From positions 57,827 to 121,826 of the forward strand of contig JABCZH010000014.1 of assembly GCA_013289795.1 (NCBI GenBank): a stretch of DNA of 64,000 nucleotides, in the 5' to 3' direction. Under the pieces are notes generated by a model that was given only the letters and a program-made list of their open reading frames with translations, made no database searches and was not told where the DNA came from. Within the stretch, counting starts at the first letter, position 1. Each line of letters opens with the position of its first letter. Positions 33,352 through 42,918 of the stretch are shown piece by piece. Both the position numbers and the translations under genes were made by a program. This DNA comes from Acidobacteriota bacterium (lineage in GTDB: Bacteria > Acidobacteriota > Terriglobia > Terriglobales > Acidobacteriaceae).

Positions 33352-34416
33352 CTACTCGATCGAAATCTTCCGGAGCAGCTTGAAGTCGCTCAGCATCTTG
33401 CCCGTACCCAGCACCACGCTGCACAGAGGATCGTCGGCAATGGAGACCGGCAGGCCGGTTTCTTCGCGGATGCGCTTGTCCAGATTCTTGAGCAGCGCTC
33501 CGCCTCCGGTGAGCACGATGCCGCGATCACTGATGTCGGCGGAAAGTTCTGGCGGGGTGCGCTCGAGGGCTACGCGAATCGCGTTCATGATGGTCGAAAC
33601 ACACTCGCTCAGGGCTTCGCGAATTTCGCTGTCATCCACGGTGATGGTCTTGGGCACGCCTTCGATCAGGTTGCGGCCCTTGATTTCCATGGTCAGCGGT
33701 TTGTCGAGCGGGTACGCGGAACCGATTTCCATCTTGATCTGCTCAGCGGTGCGCTCGCCGACCAGGAGGTTATATTTCCGCTTGAGGTAGTTCATGATGG
33801 CCTCGTCCATTTGATTGCCGGCCATGCGCACGGAACGCGAGTAGACGATGCCGCTGAGAGAAATGACGGCGATGTCAGTAGTGCCACCGCCGATGTCAAC
33901 CACCATGTTGCCGCTGGGTTCGGTGATGGGCAGACCCGCGCCGATGGCAGCGACCATGGCTTGCTCGACGAGATGCACTTCGCTGGCCTTGGCGCGATAA
34001 GCGGAGTCCATGACGGCGCGCTTTTCAACTTGCGTGATTTCCGAAGGCACGCCGATCACAATCCGGGGATGCACCAGCATCTTGCGGTTGTGTGCCTTCT
34101 GGATGAAATAGTTCAGCATCTTCTCGGTGACTTTGAAGTCGGCGATGACGCCGTCTTTCATGGGCTTGATGGCGACGATATTTCCTGGCGTGCGGCCCAG
34201 CATTTCCTTGGCTTCCTTGCCCACCGCTTCCACTTCGCCGGTGTTCTTGTTGATGGCGACGATGGAGGGCTCATTGACCACGATGCCTTTGCCGCGCGCG
34301 TACACCAGCGTGTTGGCAGTGCCGAGGTCGATGGCAAGATCGCTGGAGAAAATGCTGAACAGCGACCGCAGGTTATGAATATGCGATGAACCGGAATGAA
34401 AGCCGTTGCCTGACAT
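33352..34416 (-). CDS. mreB: Rod shape-determining protein MreB
   Basis: 354 residues of the actin-like fold: [20 protein letters not shown] (phosphate loop 1), [17 protein letters not shown] (phosphate loop 2), [20 protein letters not shown] and [18 protein letters not shown] (adenosine motif). It forms membrane-bound filaments that direct lateral wall synthesis. It is the first gene of mreBCD. The upstream gap (about 190 bp) separates it from the FecR-domain gene on the same strand. Confidence 0.97.
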   Translation of the reverse strand: MSGNGFHSGSSHIHNLRSLFSIFSSDLAIDLGTANTLVYARGKGIVVNEPSIVAINKNTGEVEAVGKEAKEMLGRTPGNIVAIKPMKDGVIADFKVTEKMLNYFIQKAHNRKMLVHPRIVIGVPSEITQVEKRAVMDSAYRAKASEVHLVEQAMVAAIGAGLPITEPSGNMVVDIGGGTTDIAVISLSGIVYSRSVRMAGNQMDEAIMNYLKRKYNLLVGERTAEQIKMEIGSAYPLDKPLTMEIKGRNLIEGVPKTITVDDSEIREALSECVSTIMNAIRVALERTPPELSADISDRGIVLTGGGALLKNLDKRIREETGLPVSIADDPLCSVVLGTGKMLSDFKLLRKISIE

Positions 34417-34607
34417 AAGCGCGACTGTTTTCTCTCTCTGTTTAGGTCTTTACTGATTTAGATCTACTGACGATTAGGTCTCTCCCAAGTTTGCACAGCG
34501 ACCTTCGTTACTGGGGGTTCTTCCTTATTCTATGGGAGATTGCCCGTTCTGTGCCCAACACGAAAGTTCTTGCCCTCAGGGGGCCCATGTCCCAAGGAAG
34601 CAAAAAT

Positions 34608-35894
34608 CTACTGAATCACCACTTTCTTCTGCAAGGTGTTCACGCCGCCCTTGGCGTTCTGCGCCGTCACCGTGATAGCACTCTCTCCCGCCGGCAGGGG
34701 TGGCGTAAAGTAATGGAAACCCCCATCCGTGCCTACCACCGGCACCTCATGGCCGTTGACCATCACCCGCGCGCCGACTTCCGTCTTGCCCGTCATCTCG
34801 ATGACATGGCCGTGCTGAATGAACGGATCAATGTCCAGAGTGATGACTTCCGTGTCCTGCCCTTTGGGAATGATAGTAAACCGGTTCTTCTCACTCTCAA
34901 CCGATTCTTTTCCGGCCGCATCGTGAGACAGCACCAGCCAGTAGTAAGCCCCTTGCCCGAGCCCTGAAACCATCACGTCGGCGGTCTTCACCGTGCGATC
35001 CACAATGGTCGAGGAAAAATAGGGGTTCTTGGAGATTCGCAGCCGGTAGCCCTTGGCGTTGGCCATAGGCGTCCACGAGAACTCAATCGGCTTCGGATCC
35101 TGGGACACAAAAAGCGGCATCATGTTCGCGGGCGAAATCGGCGTCGGCGGACCAATATCCTTCCCCTTTTCCATGTGGGCAGACTGGTCATGAAAATTGA
35201 CCTTCTCCCAATCCGCCAGGCGCACGGTTTCGCCATTGCGTTCGATTTCTCCCGTGCCTTTCTTCACCAGAATTTCGTGTTGATCGGCCTTGGGGTCGTT
35301 GTGCACCATGGCGGCGCTCTCCGGCGCCAGGGACGCGGTTGCGCCCGCCACAATCACTTGCGACTTCGAGCCTTGCACATAGGTTGCAGTGGCCAGGTCC
35401 ACGGTGCCGGTGCTCACCGCTACGGCCACGCTGGTCTGCTGCTGATCGTTGGTCGAGTTCTCTTCGATCACAATCAGCGAATCCTGTTTCACCGTGTAGT
35501 TGGTGCCATCGTTGAAGACAATCTTCGCCATGCCTTCGGAACTGGTCTGGACAACGTCACCTTTGTCGAGCGGCACACTGTAGTCGGCTTTGACCCAACT
35601 GCTGGCATTCGATTTCTTGACTCGTACCGTGCCATCAAGGGCGGTGAAGTGTGCCTGCTGCGAGTTCACGAAGCCGGCCTTCGCAGGTCCAGCCCCGGCC
35701 ACTGCTTCCAGAGCCCGCATGCCCAGACCGTTGGCTGCCTTGAGTCCGCTCTCAGTGAACTGCGGAAAGGTCAGACGCAGACCCAGGAAAAACACCACCA
35801 GCCCCAGTAATACCAGCAGCGCCACGCTGCGGTAGGTGACTGTCTTCCACGCGATGTGGATTCCCGGCTTGCGGTTCGGAGACACCAAGGCCAC
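34608..35894 (-). CDS. FecR-domain membrane protein
   Basis: 428 residues. One N-terminal membrane helix (VALLVLLGLVVFFLGLRL) leads to a FecR domain (about 75-185: HFTALDGTVRVKKSNASSWV, LDKGDVVQTSSEGMAKIVFN, YTVKQDSLIVIEENS). A fibronectin-type region (PIEFSWTPMANAKGYRLRIS, GQGAYYWLVLSHD) and a C-terminal Ig-like domain (GHVIEMTGKTEVGARVMVNG, TVTAQNAKGGVNTLQKK) follow. There is no cognate FecI sigma factor nearby. It is probably a periplasmic envelope protein rather than a signal transducer. It lies upstream of mreB. Confidence 0.85.
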   Translation of the reverse strand: MALVSPNRKPGIHIAWKTVTYRSVALLVLLGLVVFFLGLRLTFPQFTESGLKAANGLGMRALEAVAGAGPAKAGFVNSQQAHFTALDGTVRVKKSNASSWVKADYSVPLDKGDVVQTSSEGMAKIVFNDGTNYTVKQDSLIVIEENSTNDQQQTSVAVAVSTGTVDLATATYVQGSKSQVIVAGATASLAPESAAMVHNDPKADQHEILVKKGTGEIERNGETVRLADWEKVNFHDQSAHMEKGKDIGPPTPISPANMMPLFVSQDPKPIEFSWTPMANAKGYRLRISKNPYFSSTIVDRTVKTADVMVSGLGQGAYYWLVLSHDAAGKESVESEKNRFTIIPKGQDTEVITLDIDPFIQHGHVIEMTGKTEVGARVMVNGHEVPVVGTDGGFHYFTPPLPAGESAITVTAQNAKGGVNTLQKKVVIQ

Positions 35895-36275
35895 GGTTCA
35901 ACCCACTCAAATCACAAGAATAACGGAGTAGTTTTGAGACTACCACAGGGACAACGCAGCTAGAACAAGGAATGAAATCGGGAGGTTACCTTGGTGCATG
36001 GACGGGGCCACTAGTCAGTCCGTGGACCGCTTGCCGCGGTGTGCACCGAGCGGGTCGAGGGCTTGGCGGTCCCGTCGAAGTAGCTGTGGGACTTGGTCCA
36101 AGCTCTGGAAGCAAGCGGTGCCTCGCACCGCCCAGGACAATTATTCTCTTGACACAGCCTTCGCTCTTAATCCAGGGGCCCCGCCCAACGATTTTTTGGA
36201 GTCTGTGTGCTCCTTTCCACGCCGGACAGGTCTGTTCACAGGATGCTATGCGATACTCAGGAGGGTGCGCCCGAC
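35895..36275. other. 381-bp gap, no gene seen
   Basis: It separates the FecR gene (minus) from the DUF2071 operon (plus), so both promoters should be here. A TTGACA hexamer is at 36149, with no good -10 at standard spacing. AGGAGG at 36259 is the ribosome site of the next gene. An open frame across 35972-36442 runs into the DUF2071 gene in another frame and is not supported. Confidence 0.5.
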
Positions 36276-37028
36276 ATGTTGTATCGACTCCAGAGACACG
36301 CGTTGCCAATCAAGGCGCATTTTCGAACCTCTCTTGTTCTTGCCTACGCAGTTCCCGCGCCAGTGCTACGACCACTCCTTCCCGCAGGGCTGACTTTGGA
36401 TACGTACGGCAACTTTGGTTTTTTGGCCATTGCCTTGGTTGAGACGCAACATCTTCGACCTTCCTTCGTCCCGGCTCGACTGGGGATGAATTTTTTTCTT
36501 TCTGGATATCGGATTTTCACGCGATATCAAACCACAGCTGGGCGGACTTTGCGGGGTTTACGAATACTCAGAAGCGACACAAACCGCTCCTCAATGCAGA
36601 TGTTTGGAAATCTCCTCACCCACTACCATTACGAGCGCTCCCAATTCCGAGTGCGCTCGACTGAGCAGAGGTACGAAGTCGAGGTAACCACGCCGGACGG
36701 TCGAGCGGATCTTCACGTTGAGGCGGACCTGTCCACTCAAACCGTTGCCCTTCCTGCCGGATCACCGTTTGCCGACCTTAAAGAAGCGCGCAAATTCGCG
36801 GGGCCTCTCCCATTCACTTTCGACTATGAAAAACAGACTCACTCCATAATCCGGGTCGAGGGGGTGCGGCAGCGATGGGACCCGCGACCGGTATCGGTCA
36901 TCGTCCACCAAAACAGGTTCCTCGAACAAGATCCATTTCGCGGTGCGGGAGCAATTCTGGCGAATGCGTTCTATCTTGAGGATGTACCGTATTCATGGCG
37001 GCCAGGAATTCGTGAGAGACTTCAGTGA
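36276..37028 (+). CDS. DUF2071-like protein (YqjF/acetoacetate decarboxylase-like fold)
   Basis: 250 residues from the ATG at 36276, with AGGAGG eleven bases upstream; the open frame extends back to 36207 but lacks a ribosome site there. Segments IKAHFRTSLVLAYAVPAPVL, LLPAGLTLDTYGNFGFLAIA and MNFFLSGYRIFTRYQ match the DUF2071 family, related to acetoacetate decarboxylase-like folds. A catalytic lysine cannot be assigned by eye. The stop overlaps the GTG start of the next gene, so this is the first of a coupled three-gene operon with two methyltransferases. Confidence 0.75.
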   Translation: MLYRLQRHALPIKAHFRTSLVLAYAVPAPVLRPLLPAGLTLDTYGNFGFLAIALVETQHLRPSFVPARLGMNFFLSGYRIFTRYQTTAGRTLRGLRILRSDTNRSSMQMFGNLLTHYHYERSQFRVRSTEQRYEVEVTTPDGRADLHVEADLSTQTVALPAGSPFADLKEARKFAGPLPFTFDYEKQTHSIIRVEGVRQRWDPRPVSVIVHQNRFLEQDPFRGAGAILANAFYLEDVPYSWRPGIRERLQ

Positions 37029-37789
37029 CTGTCACCCGTGGCAAATACGCCGGAGTCCTTAGCATTCTCCGATACAACTGGCACTTCTATGCGGTGAGTC
37101 TCTGCGCGCTGGCCGGCATTGGTGCGCTGCTATGGTTCCGGCTCCTACCGCGAGCGGGGGAAGCGGTCCTGATCGGCGCGGCCACTCTTACGGCGTTCTG
37201 GACTCTGAGCTCCCTGATTGTATCTTATTACGTTTACGACTACAGGGGGGTAACACGCTGGAACTGGATTCCGCGAATACTGTCGTTTCCACCGCAGCAG
37301 TGGCTCAACATCCACGCAGGGTTGGACGAATCGACGCTCATTCTGACGCAGTTCTTTCCGAATACTCGCTATATGGTCCTCGATATCTATGACCCTCAAG
37401 AGATGACGGAACCTTCCATCGCACGGGCGAGGCGGCTGCACCTATCCCCTGAGCCTGCGGTCGCGGGCAAACTGGATGCACTGCCGTTACCAGATCGCGA
37501 CTGCGATACCTTGTTTCTGCTCTTTGCCGCACACGAAATCCGTGACTCTGCTCGGCGCACGGTATTTTTCCTGGAGTCCGCGCGTGTCTTGGCTAACTCG
37601 GGACAGTTGCTTCTGGTAGAGCACATACGCGATTGGAAGAATTTCGTCGCCTTCGGGCCTGGGTTTCTGCACTTTCATTCCAGAAACGAGTGGCTTCGGC
37701 TCGCCCATGACGCGGGCCTGGCGGTTGAGCGTGAAGACCGCGTCACCCCGTTTGTCCGCTGGTTCCTGATGACTAAGGCTAGCGCATGA
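37025..37789 (+). CDS. Membrane-anchored methyltransferase-like protein
   Basis: 254 residues starting at a GTG overlapping the upstream stop (GTGA). Two N-terminal membrane helices (VSLCALAGIGALLWFRLL and AVLIGAATLTAFWTLSSLIV) precede a cytoplasmic class I SAM-methyltransferase-like domain: MVLDIYDPQEMTEP, DALPLPDRDCDTLFLLFAAH, FFLESARVLANSGQLLLVEH. The usual glycine-rich motif I (DxGxG) is missing; it reads TRYMVLDIYD instead, so SAM binding is not assured. The stop overlaps the next ATG (ATGA). Confidence 0.7.
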   Translation: MTVTRGKYAGVLSILRYNWHFYAVSLCALAGIGALLWFRLLPRAGEAVLIGAATLTAFWTLSSLIVSYYVYDYRGVTRWNWIPRILSFPPQQWLNIHAGLDESTLILTQFFPNTRYMVLDIYDPQEMTEPSIARARRLHLSPEPAVAGKLDALPLPDRDCDTLFLLFAAHEIRDSARRTVFFLESARVLANSGQLLLVEHIRDWKNFVAFGPGFLHFHSRNEWLRLAHDAGLAVEREDRVTPFVRWFLMTKASA

Positions 37790-38388
37790 AGCTGAACCTA
37801 GTGGAAAAGCTGCTTGTCAACAATCCAGCGCGGGCGCTCGTGCAACGTCTCTACGAGGGGCCGCTACTGCGGAAGTTGGGTGGCCGGCTTGACGGTGCGC
37901 GCGTACTCGATGTCGGATGCGGTCGGGGCGTTGGAGTGCAAATACTGCTAGAGCAGTTCGGCGCAGCTCAAGTCTACGGCCTCGACCTCGACCCTCAGCA
38001 AGTTCGCCGCGCGCAACAGCGATTCGCAGGCAAATCTGAGGGTCGCGTTGTTTTTGCAGTCGGGAGTGTCGATAAACTTCCGTTTCCGGACGAATACTTC
38101 GATGCTGTTTTCGACTTCGGAATGCTGCATCATGTTGTGGACTGGCAAGCCGGTGTGGCCGAAATTCAGCGTGTCCTTAAGCCCTCGGGGCTCTTCTTTT
38201 TTGAAGAAGTAACCCGCGCCGCTCTGAATCGGTGGATCTATCGCACTTTTCTCGATCATCCCGCAGAGAACAGATTTAGCGAAGCGGAGTTCATGGCTGA
38301 GTTGCCCGTTCACGGGATCGAGCCACTCGGCGGACTCCGTCGCATCCTGTCAAACGATATCTTCATTGGGATCGCGAAGCGCACCTAA
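37786..38388 (+). CDS. Class I SAM-dependent methyltransferase
   Basis: 200 residues; its ATG overlaps the previous stop (ATGA). Motif I is canonical: ARVLDVGCGRGVGVQILLEQ, then YGLDLDPQQVRRAQQRF, VGSVDKLPFPDEYFDAVFDF and IQRVLKPSGLFFFEEVTR. It resembles UbiE/small-molecule methyltransferases. Its substrate is unknown; the operon context suggests a modification of a lipid or ketone-type metabolite handled by the DUF2071 protein. This is the last gene of the operon. Confidence 0.87.
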   Translation: MKLNLVEKLLVNNPARALVQRLYEGPLLRKLGGRLDGARVLDVGCGRGVGVQILLEQFGAAQVYGLDLDPQQVRRAQQRFAGKSEGRVVFAVGSVDKLPFPDEYFDAVFDFGMLHHVVDWQAGVAEIQRVLKPSGLFFFEEVTRAALNRWIYRTFLDHPAENRFSEAEFMAELPVHGIEPLGGLRRILSNDIFIGIAKRT

Positions 38389-38428
38389 CTTTGAAACCAG
38401 CCCCTAGCCACAACTAAATGTCAGAACC

Positions 38429-38457
38429 GTCTCACCTGTGGACAACTGGTGTGAGAC
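38429..38457. repeat. Inverted repeat between converging genes
   Basis: GTCTCACC (38429-38436) and GGTGTGAGAC (38448-38457) are near-complementary arms around an 11-nt loop between the methyltransferase and the VWA gene. No T-run follows on either strand. Confidence 0.4.
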
Positions 38458-38499
38458 AGCCACTCCTGTTACAAAATCAGAACTCAATAGTGCTAAGCC

Positions 38500-40833
38500 T
38501 TACTCCACCTCGAAATCCGCCGAACTGGGCTTGGTCGAATTGCCCGCCGAATCGAGGCCCGTGACTTCGACCCGGTACGATCCTGCAGGCAGCGAGCCGA
38601 CCGGCAGCTTCATCCCCAGCGGGACAAGAGGATTTCCTGCACTGATGGCGGATGCGGTGTTGGTGAAACCAGCGTCAATCTTCTGCGCCCCGCTTTTGCG
38701 GTCCACTACTTTCAACTCCAGCCCGACCTTCGGAGGATTCGGGCCCGCCAGAAGCGGCTCGTACACCTCGACATAAATAGCCGCAGTGTCAGTGGTCTTG
38801 AACCGGTTGGAGGCGGATGGGGTAATTTGCATTCCCTGCGCTACGAGCGGACGCTTGTCTTCCAGCAGCTCGGCATCCAGACCGGAGCCCATGTCAGAGA
38901 TACGATGTAGTTGATTGCTGAGCGCAAGCGCGCTCAAGCTGAATTGTTTATTGGTATAGGGACCGATCGTGAGCGGCGTCTGCAGCTTGCCGAAACTTTC
39001 GCTTCCCGAGCTGAAGGCCACTTTCAGGTTGTACTGGCCGGACGCCATCTCGAATTGATTTTCGTAGTGGAAGGGATGCGACTGAAACTCCTGCAATTCC
39101 TTCTTGTCCTCGAAATCCAGGTCCACGGTGTCGCTGAAACGCGCCGCAATGCTGGCATCCGGACTATAGGCGATCCCGAGCACGTTGAGTGACGAGTGTT
39201 GCTTGCCTTTTACTTTTTCAAACTTCAGCGCACTGGTCGGAATTTCGATGACCAGGTCGACCCGGGCCGTGTTGTTCGATGTATAGAAAAACGGCGTTTG
39301 CATGGTTGCAGTAACGTTCCCGGCTGTCGCTCCGCTCACCCGGCTCTCCAGATCCTTTTCCACGGAACTCCCAGCCAGCGAGTCCTGTGGCTTGACTCTG
39401 CAATAGCCGCTGCGAGAGCGCACCACCGTACCGCTGCGTTCCACCTTCACCTTTAGTGTGTGGCAGCTTCCCTCAGCCGCATTGGAGGGGGTGTAGCCCA
39501 GGACATAATATTGCGATTGATCTTTTGCGATCTTCTGCAAACCTGCAAGCAGGTCGTTGGTGTTAAGAATGACGAACCCTCCCGTCCCATCGGCGATCTG
39601 ATACAGCACTTGTTGATTGGTGGTAGCGCTCGGAGGGAACTGCGGAACGATATCGCGAGGCTGATAGTTCTGGTTGTAGAAATTTGACTGGGATGCTCCG
39701 CTGTTTGGGCTCGTTCCGCCGGAAGTGCCGCGAGTTCCGCCGCCCGTACTGCCTCCATGACCACCCGCTCCACCACCCACACCACCTCCATGACCACCCG
39801 CTCCGCCGCCCGCACCGCCACCCGCTCCGCCACCCGTTCCACCGCCTCCATGGCCACCACCCGCACCGCCTCCGCCACCAGCTCCACCGCCTCCCCCGCC
39901 ATGTTGGACCAGCAACAGCCTGGCCTGTGGAGCTGCGCTCGCGTCAAAAGTCGTGAAAACCAAGTGGCCCGAATTCGGCCCACTCCCCAGCTTCGTTCCC
40001 CAGCCACGAGGCACTCGTAGCTCACCCAACGCCGGCCCCTCCAGGCCGCGAACGTCGATGGGATACACAGCGACATTGGATTTGTTACAGGCGTCAATGG
40101 CGGCGGTCAATTCCGACTGTAGTTCGAAATTCATGCTGAAGCCTGAAGTCAGCATCACCAGGGTCTTGCGTCCCGGGACGCTCATCAGATTCTTCGCCAG
40201 GCTACGCAACGCCAGTAACACACTGCGGGCGCCGAAATCGGCTTCGGAGTTACCGAACGAGGGAAGGTTTGGCGTCGTCAGAGATGCAATCTCCACCGGA
40301 GGTGCAGCATAATTCGGCGAAACTGCGGAACCTTTGACCGTGGCCACGACTTTCTTCAACCGCTCCACATCTGCTGTGAAATTCTGGGAAACATGCACCG
40401 TGCCACCGAAATCGATCACCGCGATCAGGCGGTTCGGACCGGCGTTGGCATCGATGAACTGCGCCGCCGCCTGCCGCGCCCTGCCCTGATCCGCGGCGTC
40501 CATGGTGGAGTTGTCAAAGAACAGCACCAGATATTGCTTTTGCGCTCGGGTCGGCGAGGCGGCATCGTCCTCGAAGTAGAAGCTCTTGATCAGTTGCTCT
40601 TTATTGTCTTCCCAGACCCTGAAATCCTTCATGGTGAGGTCGCGAACGTAGTTGCCCTGCTTGTCGGTGACCACCGCGTCCACCGGAACCTCTCGCGTTT
40701 CCACCTTGATGGTGGGAACATTCGGGGCCGCGGCGTCGGCGGTTTGCTGCTGGGACCGGGCAACGCCTGCTGAAAACGACACAGTGACAGCCGCCACGAA
40801 AATTGCGCAGGATCTCAACCCGTTAAATCGCAT
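38500..40833 (-). CDS. Secreted VWA-domain protein with glycine-rich insert (VWFA-related acidobacterial type)
   Basis: 777 residues with a signal peptide (SCAIFVAAVTVSFSAGVARS). TIKVETREVPVDAVVTDKQG and YVRDLTMKDFRVWEDNKEQL are typical of the acidobacterial VWFA-related family. The VWA domain (about 90-280) has YLVLFFDNSTMD as a metal-site-like loop and LVMLTSGFSM later. A Gly-rich run with some His, Ala and Thr fills about residues 310-371. A C-terminal region from about 400 is beta-rich (Ig-like). It is probably an outer surface or periplasmic adhesion/scaffold protein. It follows its paralogue by 37 bp. Confidence 0.9.
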   Translation of the reverse strand: MRFNGLRSCAIFVAAVTVSFSAGVARSQQQTADAAAPNVPTIKVETREVPVDAVVTDKQGNYVRDLTMKDFRVWEDNKEQLIKSFYFEDDAASPTRAQKQYLVLFFDNSTMDAADQGRARQAAAQFIDANAGPNRLIAVIDFGGTVHVSQNFTADVERLKKVVATVKGSAVSPNYAAPPVEIASLTTPNLPSFGNSEADFGARSVLLALRSLAKNLMSVPGRKTLVMLTSGFSMNFELQSELTAAIDACNKSNVAVYPIDVRGLEGPALGELRVPRGWGTKLGSGPNSGHLVFTTFDASAAPQARLLLVQHGGGGGGAGGGGGAGGGHGGGGTGGGAGGGAGGGAGGHGGGVGGGAGGHGGSTGGGTRGTSGGTSPNSGASQSNFYNQNYQPRDIVPQFPPSATTNQQVLYQIADGTGGFVILNTNDLLAGLQKIAKDQSQYYVLGYTPSNAAEGSCHTLKVKVERSGTVVRSRSGYCRVKPQDSLAGSSVEKDLESRVSGATAGNVTATMQTPFFYTSNNTARVDLVIEIPTSALKFEKVKGKQHSSLNVLGIAYSPDASIAARFSDTVDLDFEDKKELQEFQSHPFHYENQFEMASGQYNLKVAFSSGSESFGKLQTPLTIGPYTNKQFSLSALALSNQLHRISDMGSGLDAELLEDKRPLVAQGMQITPSASNRFKTTDTAAIYVEVYEPLLAGPNPPKVGLELKVVDRKSGAQKIDAGFTNTASAISAGNPLVPLGMKLPVGSLPAGSYRVEVTGLDSAGNSTKPSSADFEVE

Positions 40834-40870
40834 ACTCGACCTCTCTTTAGTGTTACGAAATCCGCACCGC

Positions 40871-42796
40871 TTACGGAATCTCCACTGCGCCGCTTTGCGC
40901 CGACATCTGCCGGTCTTCGGCGTCGCGCACCACCAGCCGGACCAGATAGCCTCCCGGCTTTACGTCAAAACTCGTCCGCATCGTGATCCCCGATCCCAGT
41001 TTGTGTTCCAGGGTGTCATCCTTCAAACGCATTTCGAGAATCTTCTTACTGCCCTGAAGGTAGTCCCCATTGCGGTTGAACAGCGCCGAGACAACCGTCA
41101 GATCATCGCGGTTACGTCCATCTACTTTGCGGAAATGAAGCCCTTTCACGTCCACGTGAGCGACGACCGTAAGCTTGGCATTTTCTTCGCCGGATTTGAA
41201 AAACTGGGTGTGCAGCTCGATCGGGATGTCATGCAATTCGTCGTGGGAGAAAAGCGCTTCTTCGATCTCCTGTTTGTCCTGCTCGGCGGGATCGAGAATG
41301 TGCTTGGGAGCGTAGTATCCACGGCGCGCCTGAATGCTGAACTGCTCGGGATCCCTGAGTGTGAGCTTCAGTTTATGGTAGTGGCCATCCAATTTGAGGT
41401 TCTGCGGCGAGAATCCGATCACATAAGAATACTCGGGAGCGGAAGCAACCCGGCGAAAGCCTTCGTCTAGGTCGTTGTTGTTGTGGAAATAGATGCCGCC
41501 GGTCGCCTCGGCAAGTTCTCCCAACACCAACTGGTTCGACGTGTCACTCGAGGTTGCGTACATGAATTCCTGTTGCAGCAATAAAGGATTGGCGTTGCCC
41601 TGCCGGCTGATGTCGTCCACGGCGTCCAGGGTGTAGAGCCCGCGCGCATCCAGTGCGCTGATCGTAACGTTGCTACGCACAGCTTTTTCGATGATGTCGC
41701 TTACCTTGTCTTCCAACGTCGGCGTTATGAACCCGGGCGAGACCAGTACGAGAGTACGTTGCCCGGGTGTGACCGAGATCCTTCTCACTGTATCCTTCAA
41801 AGCTTCCAGTACCAATCGGCTTTCAGCGTCTCCCAGACTATAGGCCTGCTGGGCTGCCGACGCCGCTTGTTGTCTCGCGGCTTGCGATGCAGCAATATCA
41901 GATCCCACCTGCTGACTTGACACATTCAATCCGGTGCAATTAACCGCATCCTGCGCCGCCACGTTCAGTGCCTGGTCATCATGCAGGTTTATGATCTGGT
42001 CCGCCATGTAATAAGTCATGTAGGGACACTGCGCCACTCCAAGATTCAGAATGGGCCGCGGCTGTATGCGCATCAAAGCCTCATGCAGCTTGGCGCGATC
42101 GTCGGTGAAATCGAGATTACCCTGCCCCGAGGTCGCAAACACGGCTGCACGGTCGGTAGGCCGCAAGGCCGCCAGGTGGCGCTCGGCTGCGGCTCGCGCC
42201 GGCAGCAAATCCTTGGATTGCAGATGCACATCGTCAAACAGGTAGATGACAAAGCGATCCGGCACTTGCGGCGGTGGGACTACCGTGGCAGTTTGGCCCG
42301 GCTGAGGAGTGGTGGATTCCTCTATCTTCGCCGGCGTAATGGATTGCTCCACGACGAAATGTTTGATCACTTGGGGCTTGCCGTTGTCGTAAAGCTGGAA
42401 GTCGTCTTTTCCCAAAATGCCAATGGCCCGGCCATGACTATCGCGAACTACCGCGCGCATCAAGACCAACCTGACACTCACTTTGAAGGCGGCCGGAGCA
42501 TCATGGGAACTCATTTCGGATGAGTTCTTATCCGTAGCGGTCGGGGAAGCGGTCGGCGGAGCAGATTGCTGAGGTCTCGAAGATTCAGGTGCCGGACTGG
42601 CGCCGGACTGGGCGAACGCTACACAAAGACATACCAGGCAAACCGCAGCCGTCTTGCCCACGATCGAGCCTGCGCCGATTCTGCAATTCGTTCGGCTGGT
42701 CACTGCATAAGCCCCCAGGCGAGCCTTACCTAGCGCAGGAGACGGTAGAAGCATACTCCATTTTCGCGGAATTCGCCGAGAATAATGGATGGCCAC
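40871..42796 (-). CDS. Secreted VWA-domain protein, paralogue of the downstream gene
   Basis: 641 residues from the furthest GTG at 42796; the true start is uncertain. A GTG at 42703 would give a normal signal peptide (IVGKTAAVCLVCLCVAFAQ), and neither site has a good Shine-Dalgarno. VSVRLVLMRAVVRDSHGRAI, GILGKDDFQLYDNGKPQVIK, FVIYLFDDVHLQSKDLLPAR and RTLVLVSPGFITPTLEDKV show the acidobacterial VWFA-related type. The metal-site loop is DDVHL, not DxSxS, so metal-dependent binding is doubtful. Its order and domain layout parallel the adjacent gene, suggesting tandem duplication. Confidence 0.85.
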   Translation of the reverse strand: MAIHYSRRIPRKWSMLLPSPALGKARLGAYAVTSRTNCRIGAGSIVGKTAAVCLVCLCVAFAQSGASPAPESSRPQQSAPPTASPTATDKNSSEMSSHDAPAAFKVSVRLVLMRAVVRDSHGRAIGILGKDDFQLYDNGKPQVIKHFVVEQSITPAKIEESTTPQPGQTATVVPPPQVPDRFVIYLFDDVHLQSKDLLPARAAAERHLAALRPTDRAAVFATSGQGNLDFTDDRAKLHEALMRIQPRPILNLGVAQCPYMTYYMADQIINLHDDQALNVAAQDAVNCTGLNVSSQQVGSDIAASQAARQQAASAAQQAYSLGDAESRLVLEALKDTVRRISVTPGQRTLVLVSPGFITPTLEDKVSDIIEKAVRSNVTISALDARGLYTLDAVDDISRQGNANPLLLQQEFMYATSSDTSNQLVLGELAEATGGIYFHNNNDLDEGFRRVASAPEYSYVIGFSPQNLKLDGHYHKLKLTLRDPEQFSIQARRGYYAPKHILDPAEQDKQEIEEALFSHDELHDIPIELHTQFFKSGEENAKLTVVAHVDVKGLHFRKVDGRNRDDLTVVSALFNRNGDYLQGSKKILEMRLKDDTLEHKLGSGITMRTSFDVKPGGYLVRLVVRDAEDRQMSAQSGAVEIP

Positions 42797-42918
42797 CCGT
42801 TTCGAGGGCGCCCGTGCAGGACGTCCTCCCCTTGCTCCTGTTCACGTGCGGCCTGTAGCATAGTAATGATCATCAATTTTCCCAGGCAATCTTCTTTCCG
42901 CACTCCTAGGAGGCTTTT

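Noticed and set aside
36149..36166. TTGACA with TAATCC as a promoter for the DUF2071 operon
   Set aside because: The spacer is only 13 bp and the -10 is poor; the promoter remains unidentified.
35972..36442. Open frame of 156 codons before the DUF2071 gene
   Set aside because: It overlaps the well-supported DUF2071 start in another frame, and its product has no protein-like features.
39453..40097. Long minus-strand open frame within the VWA gene in another frame
   Set aside because: Overlaps the Gly-rich coding region of the real gene and is compositionally a shadow frame.
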